Shown piece after piece: positions 20,201-28,531 of a stretch of DNA of 64,000 nucleotides. The first letter of the stretch is position 1, and each line of letters opens with the position of its first letter. The position numbers and the translations under genes were made by a program. The notes below the pieces were generated by a model, which worked only from the letters and a program-made list of their open reading frames with translations, made no database searches and was not told where the DNA came from. The stretch spans positions 1,132,583-1,196,582 of the forward strand of contig NC_022198.1 of NCBI RefSeq assembly GCF_000590555.1, read 5' to 3'. The stretch comes from Corynebacterium argentoratense DSM 44202. GTDB taxonomy: Bacteria; Actinomycetota; Actinomycetes; Mycobacteriales; Mycobacteriaceae.

Positions 20201-21371
20201 TGGTTCAGGTATCGATGCGCGAGATTTCCAGCCCAGTAAGTTGCCGCCTCATTTGAGGGTGACATTCGCTGCGGTGGATAAGCGTGGCGAGATTATCGAC
20301 AGCGACAAAGAGCTATCGCGCCTACAGTCACGCTGTTCGGAAAAGATCAGCGCTGCGCTACGCACGACCTCGGTTCGAGATGCTCGTGAGAGTGGCGCCG
20401 CTGCCTCTCTCACTCAGTCAGCCAGCAAACGAACGAAGAAAAAACCAGCTCCTGGCAAGCAACGCTCTGACAGTGATTCTTCTGCGGTCTTTGTGGGGTG
20501 GACTCGGGAAGGTCTTGGGGATATTACCCCCGTTGTACAGCGTCATATTGATGGCCGTGACGTGCAGATGTACCAGGCCGCGACTGTTGTACCGCGTCGT
20601 GACGGCGACCAAGCTGCTTCCGCGACTGCGCCACTACTGGAGTTAAAAACATATCCCCTCGAACAACAGGCCACGGCGGCTATGTTTTCGACCACGCTGC
20701 AACTGGTCCTGAGTGAGGTGAAGGTCAACAGCAAGCAAATGTTTAAGGGATTACCGCTACAGCAACGCGTGGCTGTCGACAACTACCCTCACGGAGGACC
20801 AGGCGGTCTCTGTGCTGATGCAACTGCCGCTGCCACACGGGATGCTATCAGTGCCCATGGTGGACCTGCGTACACCTACGATTCTTTCTGTGCTTTATCA
20901 TCTGCCGTCCGAGCCGAAGTCCCAGGCGCTGTGAGACGAATGCTCGTTGAGGTTATTCCGTCCGTCACGGCTGCGGTGACCTTGCAGGACACCCTCGCCG
21001 GTGATACCGGAGATGTAGCAGTAGAGCTAAAAGAACAACTGGATTTTATGTTCCCTCAACACGCCATCACAGTCCACGGCGTTGCACAGCTAAAACATGT
21101 GCCACGGTATGTGAAAGCGATGCACATGAGGCTGGAAGCCGCACGCAGGGATCCAGACCGCGACCTAGACTTGTGCCAGCCGATCTACGCGGTGGAAGAA
21201 CAGTTGGATGCAGTAGTTGCCGCTATGCCAGCCTCGCGACGGTCTTCAAAAGAAGTGCGGGCGATTCGCTGGATGATTGAGGAATTCCGGGTGAGCATTT
21301 TTGCCCAGCAACTGGGTACTGCTCACAGTGTCAGCGCCCAGCGTATTTCGAAGGCCATAGCGAAGCTTTAG
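17265..21371 (+). CDS. hrpA: ATP-dependent RNA helicase HrpA
   Basis: A 1368-residue DEAH-box helicase with the full E. coli HrpA layout. A basic Ser/Arg/Lys-rich N-terminus is followed by Walker A GETGSGKT (80-87), DEAH box ([10 protein letters not shown]), SAT motif, and motif [14 protein letters not shown]. Helicase-associated and OB-like domains and a long DUF3418-type C-terminal region follow. HrpA acts on mRNA structure and rescues collided ribosomes in E. coli. The ATG has GGTGG just upstream; the open frame extends 20 codons further but unconvincingly. Its last four bases overlap the convergent nrdR gene. Confidence 0.95.
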   Translation: MSTQPHRRNRRSSSTKKSSRSSRNRTNHVASFRKELDRRRTARMAHGCPPLTFPKALPVTSRREDIADAIRDNQVVIIAGETGSGKTTQIPKICLELGRGVDGMIGHTQPRRLAARSVAERIAEELGQPVGESVGYAIRFDDKVAAHTSIKLMTDGILLAELQRDRLLEAYDTIIIDEAHERSLNIDFLLGYLKRLLPRRPDLKVIVTSATIDPERFAEHFASADGVPAPIIEVSGRTYPVDILYRPLEVPDPSNPERSIQRDPLEALGDAAEELARMGAGDILCFFATEREIRDAQEALQQRASSGGPLRAMEFVPLFGRLSNEEQHRVFSPGSRRRVVLATNIAETSLTVPRIHYVIDTGTARISRYSTRTKVQRLPIEPISQASANQRSGRCGRLADGVAIRLYSEQDFLSRPEFSDPEILRTNLASVILQMASLRLGAVEDFPFIAPPEFKAVRDGLLLLHELGALDERADHSSPRLSRVGKLLSRIPLDPRLARMMVAASDHGVLHEVLVIVAAITVQDIRERPQDNEAQAKQLHARFSHPTSDFLSYLALWRYLNELQQALSGNALRKRMKSEFLHYVRFREWRDLYRQLVGIASDLGWEVNRDSGVGSALAELEQASAPGSSPRAGVITAGVTSDQSDHIHQSVLSGLLSHIAARVLESKEFRGARGTTVMIFPGSSVAKRPPEFIMAAELVDTSRLWAREVAKIDPRWAERLGERLLKHQYSDPVWSRRRGAAVCTQKSTLFGVTLVADRTVTYATVDPHAARRAFIEHALIGGEWSTKHRFFHDNVDKLEQASTLEDKARRRGIVIDEQVLFDFYDRRLPESVVSAKHFDGWWKKQRSEDPHFLDFDPERLLAEDAQDVSEDAFPDVWRQGSFDFELSYRFEPGAADDGVSVRIPIPLLAGVRGDGFDWLVPGLRAELFQELIKTLPKPLRRSVVPAPNFAQKALSAVEPGEPYHRPVVEVLAERLRGLGGSGIDARDFQPSKLPPHLRVTFAAVDKRGEIIDSDKELSRLQSRCSEKISAALRTTSVRDARESGAAASLTQSASKRTKKKPAPGKQRSDSDSSAVFVGWTREGLGDITPVVQRHIDGRDVQMYQAATVVPRRDGDQAASATAPLLELKTYPLEQQATAAMFSTTLQLVLSEVKVNSKQMFKGLPLQQRVAVDNYPHGGPGGLCADATAAATRDAISAHGGPAYTYDSFCALSSAVRAEVPGAVRRMLVEVIPSVTAAVTLQDTLAGDTGDVAVELKEQLDFMFPQHAITVHGVAQLKHVPRYVKAMHMRLEAARRDPDRDLDLCQPIYAVEEQLDAVVAAMPASRRSSKEVRAIRWMIEEFRVSIFAQQLGTAHSVSAQRISKAIAKL

Positions 21372-21835
21372 AGCGACTCAAACTCATCGCGATTAAGGCG
21401 CTTCATCCGGCGAATCTCCGCTAGGAAGTCATCGGCGCTATCGAAGCCTCGGTACACCGATGCGAACCGCAGGTAGGCTACCTCATCAAGTTGACGCAAA
21501 GGATCCAAGATCGCAAGGCCGATGTCGTTTGCATTCACCTGCGAACGGCCCTGGCTGCGAATGGCTTCTTCTACCTCTTGTGCAAGCCTCTTCAGTGCAT
21601 CGTCTGATACATCCCGGCCTTGGCAGGCACGCCGCACACCTTGAATAACCTTTTCTCGCGAGAAAGGCTCGGTAATTCCGTTGCGCTTCATAACTAACAG
21701 GACAGATTTCTCCATTGTTGTGAAGCGCCGGTCGCACTCGGTGCACACACGCCGCCGTCGAATTGCAGATCCTCCGTCTACCACGCGTGAGTCGATCACC
21801 TGGGAATGGGAGTTGTGGCAAAAGGGGCAGTGCAT
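21368..21835 (-). CDS. nrdR: Ribonucleotide reductase repressor NrdR
   Basis: A 155-residue nucleotide-sensing repressor of ribonucleotide reductase genes. The N-terminal zinc ribbon has C3, C6, C31 and C34 (CPFC, CTEC). The ATP-cone begins about residue 49 ([16 protein letters not shown]). The C-terminus is [19 protein letters not shown] lies 8 nt before the ATG without an evident Shine-Dalgarno. The stop overlaps the hrpA stop by 4 bp on the opposite strand. nrdR near lexA is common in actinobacteria. Confidence 0.96.
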   Translation of the reverse strand: MHCPFCHNSHSQVIDSRVVDGGSAIRRRRVCTECDRRFTTMEKSVLLVMKRNGITEPFSREKVIQGVRRACQGRDVSDDALKRLAQEVEEAIRSQGRSQVNANDIGLAILDPLRQLDEVAYLRFASVYRGFDSADDFLAEIRRMKRLNRDEFESL

Positions 21836-21892
21836 AGGCTCTCACTTTAATGAAAGGACCGGCGGACGCCCCTCAGCCTAGTCGACCGACCT

Positions 21893-22162
21893 CTAAACCA
21901 GTACACCAGCAAGCATGTAGTAGACAGCTCCACCAAATCCGATTGCGCTTAGTAGCAAGCTTGATCGGTCTACTAGGCGTTGAACAAAGCTTCCAGGTGT
22001 GGTGAGCATTGCACGCGAAGACTGGGGCGTTTCCGCCATGTCGGAGCGACCCGTGGCGTGATAAAGGGTCCGAACTTCGCGGACAGGCTTGGGGGTCTCT
22101 CCCCAATGCTCTGCAGGAAGAACCGTCTTGAGGGCCGTAGCTTGTGTCTGTTTGTTCATCAT
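21893..22162 (-). CDS. Small single-pass membrane protein divergent from lexA (DivS position)
   Basis: An 89-residue protein with a polar N-terminal 60 residues and one C-terminal hydrophobic segment (LLLSAIGFGGAVYYMLAGVLV). It occupies the place that in C. glutamicum holds divS and in mycobacteria chiZ, SOS-induced cell-division inhibitors encoded divergently from lexA. No LysM domain is visible, so it is shorter than those proteins. TAACGT ends 7 nt before the first ATG. That it is a division inhibitor is inference from position and topology only. Confidence 0.65.
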   Translation of the reverse strand: MMNKQTQATALKTVLPAEHWGETPKPVREVRTLYHATGRSDMAETPQSSRAMLTTPGSFVQRLVDRSSLLLSAIGFGGAVYYMLAGVLV

Positions 22163-22267
22163 GGCTGCAACGTTAGAAAGTCGATCGGACAGTACGTGGA
22201 ATTTTCGCCGATCATTCGTTCTAAAGTGAGTTCACCAAGCACGACTAACTGCTGCATACAGGACAGT

Positions 22268-22291
22268 TTCGACAAAACATGAAATATCGAA
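22268..22291. promoter_or_regulatory. Imperfect dyad in lexA upstream region
   Basis: TTCGA (22268-22272) and TCGAA (22287-22291) are inverted around 14 bases in the 266-bp gap between the small membrane gene and lexA. Actinobacterial SOS boxes have TCGAAC and GTTCGA arms with 4 bases between, so the spacing and orientation do not fit. I report it as the closest thing to an operator seen here. Confidence 0.2.
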
Positions 22292-22382
22292 CATAATTAC
22301 ACCTGTGGCGCCCCCTGAACCCCATTCGTAATGTAGACTGTCCTCGGGAACACCCCACGAGGTCACACCCGGGGGTGACGCC

Positions 22383-22412
22383 ATGAACGACCTTTTAACA
22401 ACCGCTTTTTAA
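22383..22412 (+). other. Possible leader peptide ORF ahead of lexA
   Basis: A nine-codon frame (MNDLLTTAF) begins at ATG 22383 with a G-rich stretch (GGGGGTG) upstream and ends 16 nt before the lexA ATG. It would lie in the lexA leader if the TAATGT/TAGACT boxes near 22329-22339 are the promoter. Coding status is unproven. Confidence 0.25.
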
Positions 22413-22428
22413 AAAGGACTTGAGCGTA

Positions 22429-23142
22429 ATGGGACGACGACCAAAATCTGCAGACGCCCCTCTCACCCCGCGCCAGCGCCGGGTGCTGGAGGTTATCAAC
22501 GACTCGATTGCCATCACTGGTTATCCACCGAGCATCCGAGAGATCGGCAATGCTACCGGGCTGCAGTCGACGTCCTCGGTCGCATATCAACTCCGAGAAC
22601 TAGAGAAAAAAGGGTATCTTCGGCGGGATCCACAAAAGCCCCGAGCGCTGGATGTCCATTCGGTACGCCCCGTCCCTAAGGAAACCCGCCCACGGACCTC
22701 CGGCATGACAGGCGGAGCGGTCCCCGCCTACGGCTACCAGGAGGGCGCGGACCTCAGCCACCATGTCCCCCCGCACTATATTCCGGTTATTGGGCAAGTT
22801 GCTGCGGGCGACCCAATCCTGGCTCATCAAGATATTGAAGAGTTTTTCCCCATGCCGGCGACTGTGCTGGGCGGCGGGGAGTTCTACATGCTCCGAGTTG
22901 TTGGCGAGTCGATGCGCGACGCCGGAATTTTACCAGACGACTGGGTTGTCGTTCGCGCTCAAGTTACTGCGGAACCCGGCGATTACGTCATTGCGCTCAT
23001 CGATGGTGAGGCCACAGTCAAGGAATTCCACCGGGATGACACCGGCATTTGGCTGATCCCACACAACCCAGCGTTTGAGCCGATCCCAGCTATGAATTCG
23101 CGAATCCTAGGCAAGGTCGTTTCCGTTTTCAGGAAAATGTAG
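22429..23142 (+). CDS. lexA: SOS repressor LexA
   Basis: A 237-residue repressor that self-cleaves when RecA filaments form on single-stranded DNA. The N-terminal winged helix (GYPPSIREIGNATGLQSTSSVAYQLRELEKKG) binds SOS boxes. The cleavage bond is A126-G127 (QVAAGDP), with catalytic S161 (GESMRD) and K198 (ATVKEF). ATG 22429 is favoured because AAGG lies 11 nt upstream; a TTG nine bases earlier is too close to it. An intrinsic terminator follows. Confidence 0.97.
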   Translation: MGRRPKSADAPLTPRQRRVLEVINDSIAITGYPPSIREIGNATGLQSTSSVAYQLRELEKKGYLRRDPQKPRALDVHSVRPVPKETRPRTSGMTGGAVPAYGYQEGADLSHHVPPHYIPVIGQVAAGDPILAHQDIEEFFPMPATVLGGGEFYMLRVVGESMRDAGILPDDWVVVRAQVTAEPGDYVIALIDGEATVKEFHRDDTGIWLIPHNPAFEPIPAMNSRILGKVVSVFRKM

Positions 23143-23157
23143 CAACATTCCCACCGA

Positions 23158-23197
23158 GAGTCACACCCCCCAGATGTGGGGGTGTGACTCTTTTTTT
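23158..23197 (+). terminator. Rho-independent terminator after lexA
   Basis: A perfect 13-bp stem (23158-23170 with 23178-23190), a 7-base loop, then seven Ts. This is the clearest intrinsic terminator in the window. Confidence 0.95.
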
Positions 23198-23539
23198 CAA
23201 ATGGGCCACCATCGCGCAGCTTTTCCAGCCTCAGCTCTTTGACCCGACGGACGATCCCGATTTAACTGAGCCGCTACTCCGCCACAATTTACCAGGTAAA
23301 CAACATATTTAAGATTGCTTCTTTGCCGCCGGATACCAATCTCACCCCGTTCCAAAAACAACACAGCAACCACACAATCCACACAAAACCTCAAAAAATA
23401 AACATACTCGGGCACGTTTACCCGACATGATGCCCGAAATGGTGAGACACTAGAGTCTAGAAAACGTACATAAAAGTCACATACCGCCGAAGCTAGATGT
23501 CCGAGCGGCAGGTGATTCGAAGAAAAGAGGGACCGAACG
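23198..23539. other. 342-bp intergenic region before sugR
   Basis: No gene is supported here; the only sizeable frame, on the minus strand, runs into the sugR start and is not protein-like. The stretch 23351-23407 is A/C-rich with several ACACA and CACAAAA words. CGGGCA (23409-23414) and TGCCCG (23431-23436) form an inverted pair. The same words recur in the ptsI-fruK gap, so this is probably the sugR control region. Confidence 0.5.
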
Positions 23540-24319
23540 ATGTATGCCGAAGAACGGCGGCGCCAAATCGCCTCACTGACGGCCGTCGAAGGTCGCGTCA
23601 ACGTCACTTCACTAGCAGCCCGTTTCGACGTCACTGCGGAAACAATCAGGCGTGACCTGGCAGTGCTGGATGCCGAGGGTGTTGTGCATCGAGTCCACGG
23701 CGGTGCAGTAGCTAGCCAAAACTTTCAAACAAACGAGCTTACAGTCGATGCACGTTTCCGCTCTGCATCCCACGCTAAACATGCCATCGCAAAAGCAGCC
23801 CTAGAATTCTTACCCAGCGCCCAAGGCGGCATTTTTCTTGATGCTGGAACAACCATTTCTGCGCTCGGTGATTTAATTGCGGAACATGCGGTGTCGAAGC
23901 ACTGGTCCATCGTCACCAATTGCCTACCGACAGCCTTAAACCTAGCAAATGCTGGCCTTGGCCAGGTTCAGCTCCTCGGTGGTAACGTCCGCGCGATCAC
24001 CCAAGCAGTGGTGGGAGATACCGCCCTGCGCTCACTCGCCCTCATGCGCGCCGATGTAGCTTTCATCGGAACCAACGCTCTGACCCTTGATCACGGGTTG
24101 TCCACAGCGGATTCCCAAGAAGCCGCAGTCAAGCGCTCCATGATTATTAACGCCCGCAAAGTGGTCGTGTTGTGTGACGCGTCCAAGATGGGCTGTGACT
24201 TCCTAGTCAGTTTTGCGACAATCAGCGATATTGATGTTGTCATCACCGACGTCCAAGCCCCAGAGAGCTTCGTAGAAGCACTTCGTGACCAGGGCGTGGA
24301 AGTCATAATCGCCGAATAG
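23540..24319 (+). CDS. sugR: DeoR-family sugar/PTS regulator SugR
   Basis: A 259-residue DeoR-type repressor. The N-terminal helix-turn-helix is RVNVTSLAARFDVTAETIRRDLAVLDAEGVVHRVHGGA. The C-terminal sugar-phosphate sensor domain has FLDAGTT, GTNALTLDHGLST and KVVVLCDASKMG motifs. In C. glutamicum SugR represses PTS and glycolytic genes until sugar phosphates accumulate. Location next to ptsI and ptsH supports the name. The ATG has an AGAGGGA site upstream. A strong bidirectional hairpin follows. Confidence 0.9.
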   Translation: MYAEERRRQIASLTAVEGRVNVTSLAARFDVTAETIRRDLAVLDAEGVVHRVHGGAVASQNFQTNELTVDARFRSASHAKHAIAKAALEFLPSAQGGIFLDAGTTISALGDLIAEHAVSKHWSIVTNCLPTALNLANAGLGQVQLLGGNVRAITQAVVGDTALRSLALMRADVAFIGTNALTLDHGLSTADSQEAAVKRSMIINARKVVVLCDASKMGCDFLVSFATISDIDVVITDVQAPESFVEALRDQGVEVIIAE

Positions 24320-24352
24320 GTACCACTATCCGCCATCCTGCATTAACTATTA

Positions 24353-24394
24353 ACGCGTGGGGCTCCACCTTCCTTAAGGTGGAGCCCCACGCGT
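24353..24394. terminator. Bidirectional terminator between sugR and ptsI
   Basis: A perfect 19-bp stem (24353-24371 with 24376-24394) with a CCTT loop between convergent genes. It lacks a T-tract but is very stable. Confidence 0.85.
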
Positions 24395-24427
24395 CTAAGA
24401 AACCGTGTTATATAACAGTTCTAAAAT

Positions 24428-26122
24428 TCACAAACCTTGGATGAATTCGCGGACGGCGCTTCGAGCCTCAGTAGCGCCCTCAGAGTCCAAAGCGATCCGT
24501 GCAGCCTGCTGGCAATCCTCTAGTGTCAAGGAGGCCAGCTGCGCACCGACACCTGCAATGGCAGTCGACGCAGCGGACAAGGATGTCACGCCGAGGCCTG
24601 TGAGCACGCATGCAAGCAGCGGGTCGGCAGCAGCTTCACCACAGACGCCAACGGCAGTGTCGAACTTTTTACCCTGATTGCAGGTGTGCTCGATCAATCG
24701 CAACACCGCCGGCTGCCACGGATCTGTGAGATAAGCCAACTGCGGTGACATACGATCGGCAGCCATGGTGTACTGGGTGAGGTCGTTCGTACCGATCGAG
24801 ACAAAGCGCAGGTGAGGCATGATTTTATCTGCCATCAGGGCTGCCGCCGGGACCTCAATCATTGCACCGGGGATTAGACCGCGCTCTTCACACAAGTCTG
24901 CAAACCACCGGGCCTCGCGGGCGGTGGCAACCATCGGGGCCATGACCCACGTCGGCGCATCGTCGCCTCGACCCAGCTCCTGAGTGGCCTTTGCGATGGC
25001 GTCAAGTTGTCGAGTCAGCAGTGGCTCATTCGCACGAGCAACGCGCAAACCACGAACACCCAATGCAGGGTTCATCTCGTCAGCCATAGAAGCAAAAGCG
25101 ACTGGCTTATCAGACCCAGCATCAAGGGAACGTACAACAACCTTGGAGGTCGGGAACTGCTCAAGCACCTTGGCATACACAGCAGCTTGCTGCTCTACCG
25201 AGGGCTCCTCGACGGCCGACAGGAAGCACATCTCTGTGCGGAATAAACCAATGCCCTCTGCCTGAGTGGAGGCAGCCACGCGGGCAGCGTTGCCGTCCTG
25301 AACGTTGGCAAGAAGCTGAACACGGTGGCCGTCCTTGGTCCGTGCAGGGCCGCGCCACGATGCGACACGTTCAGCAAACAGCTTGTATTCGTGAACTGCT
25401 GCGGTGGCCGTATCGGGGTCTGCATCGAGAGTCAAGGTACCCAGAGAACCGTCAACCAAGACCTTGGTCCCGGGCTCAATCTGGTGCAGCTTCTCCCCCA
25501 CTGCCACGATGCAGGGAACATTAAGCTGGCGAGCGATGATCGCAGTGTGGGAGGTAGGTCCGCCAAGCTCGGTAACCAGAGCGGTAAACAACGACGTATC
25601 CAAGGCTGCGGTATCTGCTGGCGACAGGTCGTCGGCGCATAGCACCACAGGGCCGCTGACGGAAGGGAGCCCCGGTTCTTGCTCACCACGAAGTTCAGCG
25701 ATCACACGGTCTCGAATGTCGCGAAGATCCGTAACACGCTCGGCCATCACGCCGCCTGCCGCTTCGAACATCGAAATGAATTTTGTGGTCGCGGCGACCA
25801 CAGCATAGTCGGCGGGATGGCCGGAGTTAATGTTCTTTTTTACGGCTTTTCGCCAGCCTCGGTCGCGCACCATTCCTGCGGTCGCGGAGAGGACTTCTTT
25901 AGCTGCCCCCTCTGCTGCAGCAGCGCGTTCGTCGAGACGCTCCGCCACCGTATTGGCGGCCTTTTCGAAGCGTTCGAACTCTTCAGCGCGACCTTCCTCT
26001 GCGACAACTGCTCCTGCTTGAGGGAGTTCGGGGCGCGGGTGGATCCACACAGCTTCTGCGTAGCTGATGCCGGGGACAACTGCCGTCCCCTTAATAGTCG
26101 TGTCTCGTGTCACATTATTCAC
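24428..26122 (-). CDS. ptsI: PTS enzyme I
   Basis: A 564-residue phosphoenolpyruvate-protein phosphotransferase, the first step of the PTS; it passes phosphate from PEP to HPr. The phosphorylated histidine is H192 in GGPTSHTAIIARQL. The PEP-binding barrel contains GIGLFRTEMCFL, SLDAGSDKPV and MIEVPAAALMADK, followed by GTNDLTQYTMAADR and GVCGEAAADP. GTG 26122 has AGGTGG upstream and suits the family length; the longer frame upstream is not needed. It is divergent from fruK across 221 bp. Confidence 0.96.
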   Translation of the reverse strand: MNNVTRDTTIKGTAVVPGISYAEAVWIHPRPELPQAGAVVAEEGRAEEFERFEKAANTVAERLDERAAAAEGAAKEVLSATAGMVRDRGWRKAVKKNINSGHPADYAVVAATTKFISMFEAAGGVMAERVTDLRDIRDRVIAELRGEQEPGLPSVSGPVVLCADDLSPADTAALDTSLFTALVTELGGPTSHTAIIARQLNVPCIVAVGEKLHQIEPGTKVLVDGSLGTLTLDADPDTATAAVHEYKLFAERVASWRGPARTKDGHRVQLLANVQDGNAARVAASTQAEGIGLFRTEMCFLSAVEEPSVEQQAAVYAKVLEQFPTSKVVVRSLDAGSDKPVAFASMADEMNPALGVRGLRVARANEPLLTRQLDAIAKATQELGRGDDAPTWVMAPMVATAREARWFADLCEERGLIPGAMIEVPAAALMADKIMPHLRFVSIGTNDLTQYTMAADRMSPQLAYLTDPWQPAVLRLIEHTCNQGKKFDTAVGVCGEAAADPLLACVLTGLGVTSLSAASTAIAGVGAQLASLTLEDCQQAARIALDSEGATEARSAVREFIQGL

Positions 26123-26175
26123 GAAAGACCACCTGTCTTCACTAGTTGGGTACTGCCTACAAGATACCACTTTTT

Positions 26176-26266
26176 CGGGCACAAACAGCAATGCTTTTCC
26201 CGAAGATGTGCCTAAAACAACACACGATTACTCCACAAACCCGCGCAAAATCCACACAAACGGGCA
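26176..26266. promoter_or_regulatory. ptsI-fruK control region with repeated CACAAAC and CGGGCA words
   Basis: The heptamer CACAAAC occurs three times (26180, 26234, 26255), and CGGGCA twice (26176, 26261), in composite forms CGGGCACAAAC and CACAAACGGGCA. A TATGAT box at 26266-26271 could be the fruK -10. The words recur near ptsH (inverted heptamer at 28023-28029). They are candidate binding sites of SugR or another PTS regulator. Confidence 0.4.
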
Positions 26267-26343
26267 TATGATGGGAGTATCTCTGTGCATCCTTTAGGCA
26301 CGGCAGCTCACGTTGACAACTAACACGAAGGTACCCACTTCAC

Positions 26344-27384
26344 ATGATTCTGACGGTGACCCCCAATCCGAGTATCGATCAGACATTGGTGCTCGGGGAG
26401 CGCATCACAAGGGGTACCGTGCAACGTCTCCAATCATTTCACGCTGTCGCAGGCGGAAAAGGGGTTAACGTCAGTGGGGCCTGCGCTCTAGCCGGCCAAG
26501 CCACAAGAGCCTTGTTCATCTCTCCCACCACCGACCCATTCGTCCACCTCGTGGCCAACACTGGAATAGACACCCGCTTCGTCCCCACCGAAGATCAGGT
26601 TCGTACCAACATCACGATCGTCGAGCCCGGCGGGGAAACATCCAAACTCAATGGAGCGGGGCCACTCATCACTTTGGAAGTGGCCGCTGCGCTTGCAGAC
26701 ACCGTTCTGGAAGAGGCAGAACGACTACCCGATAACAGTTGGATAGTGCTCGCCGGTTCCCTACCGCCCGGATTACCCGAATGGTGGTATGCCGAAATCA
26801 TCCCCCTGATTCGCCAAGCCGCGCCCACCACCAAAATCGCCGTTGACACCTCCGATGCACCACTCAGGTCTCTAACTGCCCCCATCGCGCCAGACAGGCC
26901 GTCGACAACGCTAAGAGGCGAAGCCAAAAACCGACTCCCGGATCTGCTCAAACCCAACGCCTTTGAACTCGCGCAGCTTGTGCAAGGACAACGCGACGCG
27001 GCGTCATGGGCCACAAGGTTCGAGCAACAGGCAGAACGCGGCGACTTTAGTGACGTCGTTGCTGCAGCCCGGACGGTAGTGAACAAAGGAATACCCCACG
27101 TCCTGGTCACACTGGGGCCATCTGGTGCAGTATTGGCCACAGCCGACGGTGCCTGGATAGCGCAACCGCCACAAACCAACGTCGTATCTACCGTCGGCGC
27201 CGGAGACGCAACACTGGCGGGTTTCTTACTCGGCCGACTAGCCAAGCAGAACCTCGAGGACTGCCTGACCCAAGCTGTAGCCTATGGCACAGCCGCAACA
27301 ACCCTCCAGGGCACACAAATGCCCTCGCCGCACCTTGTCGCTAAGGTACGCTCCAAGGTTATAGGCACAAACATCACGGGGTAA
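26344..27384 (+). CDS. fruK: 1-phosphofructokinase
   Basis: A 346-residue PfkB-family sugar kinase that phosphorylates fructose 1-phosphate to fructose 1,6-bisphosphate. It opens with the family signature MILTVTPNPSIDQTL, has AGGKGVNVSGACALAG for substrate binding, and the catalytic base/anion hole motif STVGAGDATLAGFLLG near residue 286. Two insertions rich in Ala, Pro and Arg make it slightly longer than usual. An EIIA gene follows after 20 nt, so the two are an operon. Tagatose-phosphate kinase cannot be strictly ruled out, but the context favours FruK. Confidence 0.85.
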   Translation: MILTVTPNPSIDQTLVLGERITRGTVQRLQSFHAVAGGKGVNVSGACALAGQATRALFISPTTDPFVHLVANTGIDTRFVPTEDQVRTNITIVEPGGETSKLNGAGPLITLEVAAALADTVLEEAERLPDNSWIVLAGSLPPGLPEWWYAEIIPLIRQAAPTTKIAVDTSDAPLRSLTAPIAPDRPSTTLRGEAKNRLPDLLKPNAFELAQLVQGQRDAASWATRFEQQAERGDFSDVVAAARTVVNKGIPHVLVTLGPSGAVLATADGAWIAQPPQTNVVSTVGAGDATLAGFLLGRLAKQNLEDCLTQAVAYGTAATTLQGTQMPSPHLVAKVRSKVIGTNITG

Positions 27385-27404
27385 GCGATCAAGGAGTCTG
27401 GCAT

Positions 27405-27965
27405 TTGAACATACGTGAATTTTTCACCACGGCAACCGTGCAAAAAATCTTTGCCCGCAGCAACAGGCCAGCCCGCACGAACACCCCACCCAACGAGGAA
27501 CCTACCGACCGCAGCCCCTACGCAACCGAAGACTTAGTGGTGTTCGACGTCGACGTCGACGACCATCCATACGCCGTACTTGCCTTCCTCAGCGAACTTC
27601 TGCACGAACAACAGCGGTGCACCGACCCACAACAACTATTGAGCGAGCTGTGGGACAGAGAGTTAAAAATGGATACCGGGATTCCCCTTGGCATCGCTAT
27701 ACCCCACTGCCGTTCTACTGCCATCACAGAACCCACCGTAGCCATGCTGCGCCTAGCCCAAGGCGTTGACTTCAGCGGCCCGGACGGTCCCTCAGACCTT
27801 ATTTTCTGCATAGCATGCCCAGCTACTAGCGGACGCGAGCACCTTAAAATATTGTCGCGACTGTCGCGACACCTTGTCGACCAGGCCTTCGTCGCTTCAC
27901 TTCGCTCAGCATCCAGTCCCGATGCTGTAGCTGCGCGCATCAATCAGGCCGTGACCCACGGGTGA
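27405..27965 (+). CDS. Stand-alone fructose-type PTS EIIA domain
   Basis: A 186-residue protein. Residues from about 43 form a fructose/mannitol-type EIIA domain with the phosphorylated histidine H101 in GIPLGIAIPHCRS and the DFSGPDGPSDLIFCIACPA segment. It closely resembles the N-terminal EIIA of C. glutamicum PtsF, but translation stops right after the EIIA fold: EIIB and the membrane EIIC are absent here. The first 42 residues are a polar extension unlike that of PtsF. The TTG start has AAGGAG upstream. No remnant of EIIBC fits in the 208 bp before ptsH. Confidence 0.85.
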   Translation: MNIREFFTTATVQKIFARSNRPARTNTPPNEEPTDRSPYATEDLVVFDVDVDDHPYAVLAFLSELLHEQQRCTDPQQLLSELWDRELKMDTGIPLGIAIPHCRSTAITEPTVAMLRLAQGVDFSGPDGPSDLIFCIACPATSGREHLKILSRLSRHLVDQAFVASLRSASSPDAVAARINQAVTHG

Positions 27966-27983
27966 GATGCGAGAAATCTCACC
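27961..27983 (+). terminator. Short hairpin at the end of the EIIA gene
   Basis: GGTGAGAT (27961-27968) pairs with ATCTCACC (27976-27983) around a 7-base loop, overlapping the EIIA stop. There is no T-tract, so termination is uncertain and it might only partly separate EIIA from ptsH. Confidence 0.45.
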
Positions 27984-28173
27984 TCTGCCCCTTAAGCAAG
28001 TCAGGCCAGCACTCACCTGGGTGTTTGTGGAACCCTGTGGTTTTTGAATGTCCGATTATTTCGTAGTTGCTGCGATTTTGTTGGGATATGTGGATTGACT
28101 ACAACCCAACTCAACACCAAACGGGTAGGGTGGGAGATGTTCGCTAGACAATTTCGAGAAAGGACCATGTTCA

Positions 28174-28446
28174 ATGGTTTCCAAGACTGTTACCGTCGGC
28201 TCTACTGTTGGCCTCCACGCTCGCCCCGCCACCATCATCGCGGAGGCTGCCGGCGAGTACGACGAGGACATTTACCTCGCAATTCTCGGTGAAGAAGACG
28301 AAGAAGATCCCACCGAAGCCGCATCCTCCCTCATGATCATGGCGCTGGGCGCAGAGCACGGCGATCAGGTTGTCGTCACCTCCGAGAACGCTGAAGCTGT
28401 TGAGGCTATAGCAGCTCTCATCGAAAAGAACCTCGACGAAGAGTAA
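28174..28446 (+). CDS. ptsH: PTS phosphocarrier HPr
   Basis: A 90-residue HPr that carries phosphate from enzyme I to EIIA domains. The active site H15 is in VGLHARPA, and the SSLMIMALGAEHGD segment corresponds to the helix around the usual Ser46 site. The length is normal for actinobacteria. AAAGGA precedes the ATG. It is followed by a strong terminator shared with the convergent permease gene. Confidence 0.95.
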   Translation: MVSKTVTVGSTVGLHARPATIIAEAAGEYDEDIYLAILGEEDEEDPTEAASSLMIMALGAEHGDQVVVTSENAEAVEAIAALIEKNLDEE

Positions 28447-28464
28447 AAATCTCTCCAACGTCGC

Positions 28465-28504
28465 AAAAGCGGGGCCCTGCATCAACTGCAGGGCCCCGCT
28501 TTTT
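28465..28504. terminator. Bidirectional terminator between ptsH and uracil permease
   Basis: A perfect 17-bp stem (28465-28481 with 28487-28503) and a TCAAC loop, with A-run on one side and T-run on the other. It suits both convergent transcripts. Confidence 0.93.
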
Positions 28505-28531
28505 CGGCCTAAACTGCGGACTTTAGCCTGC

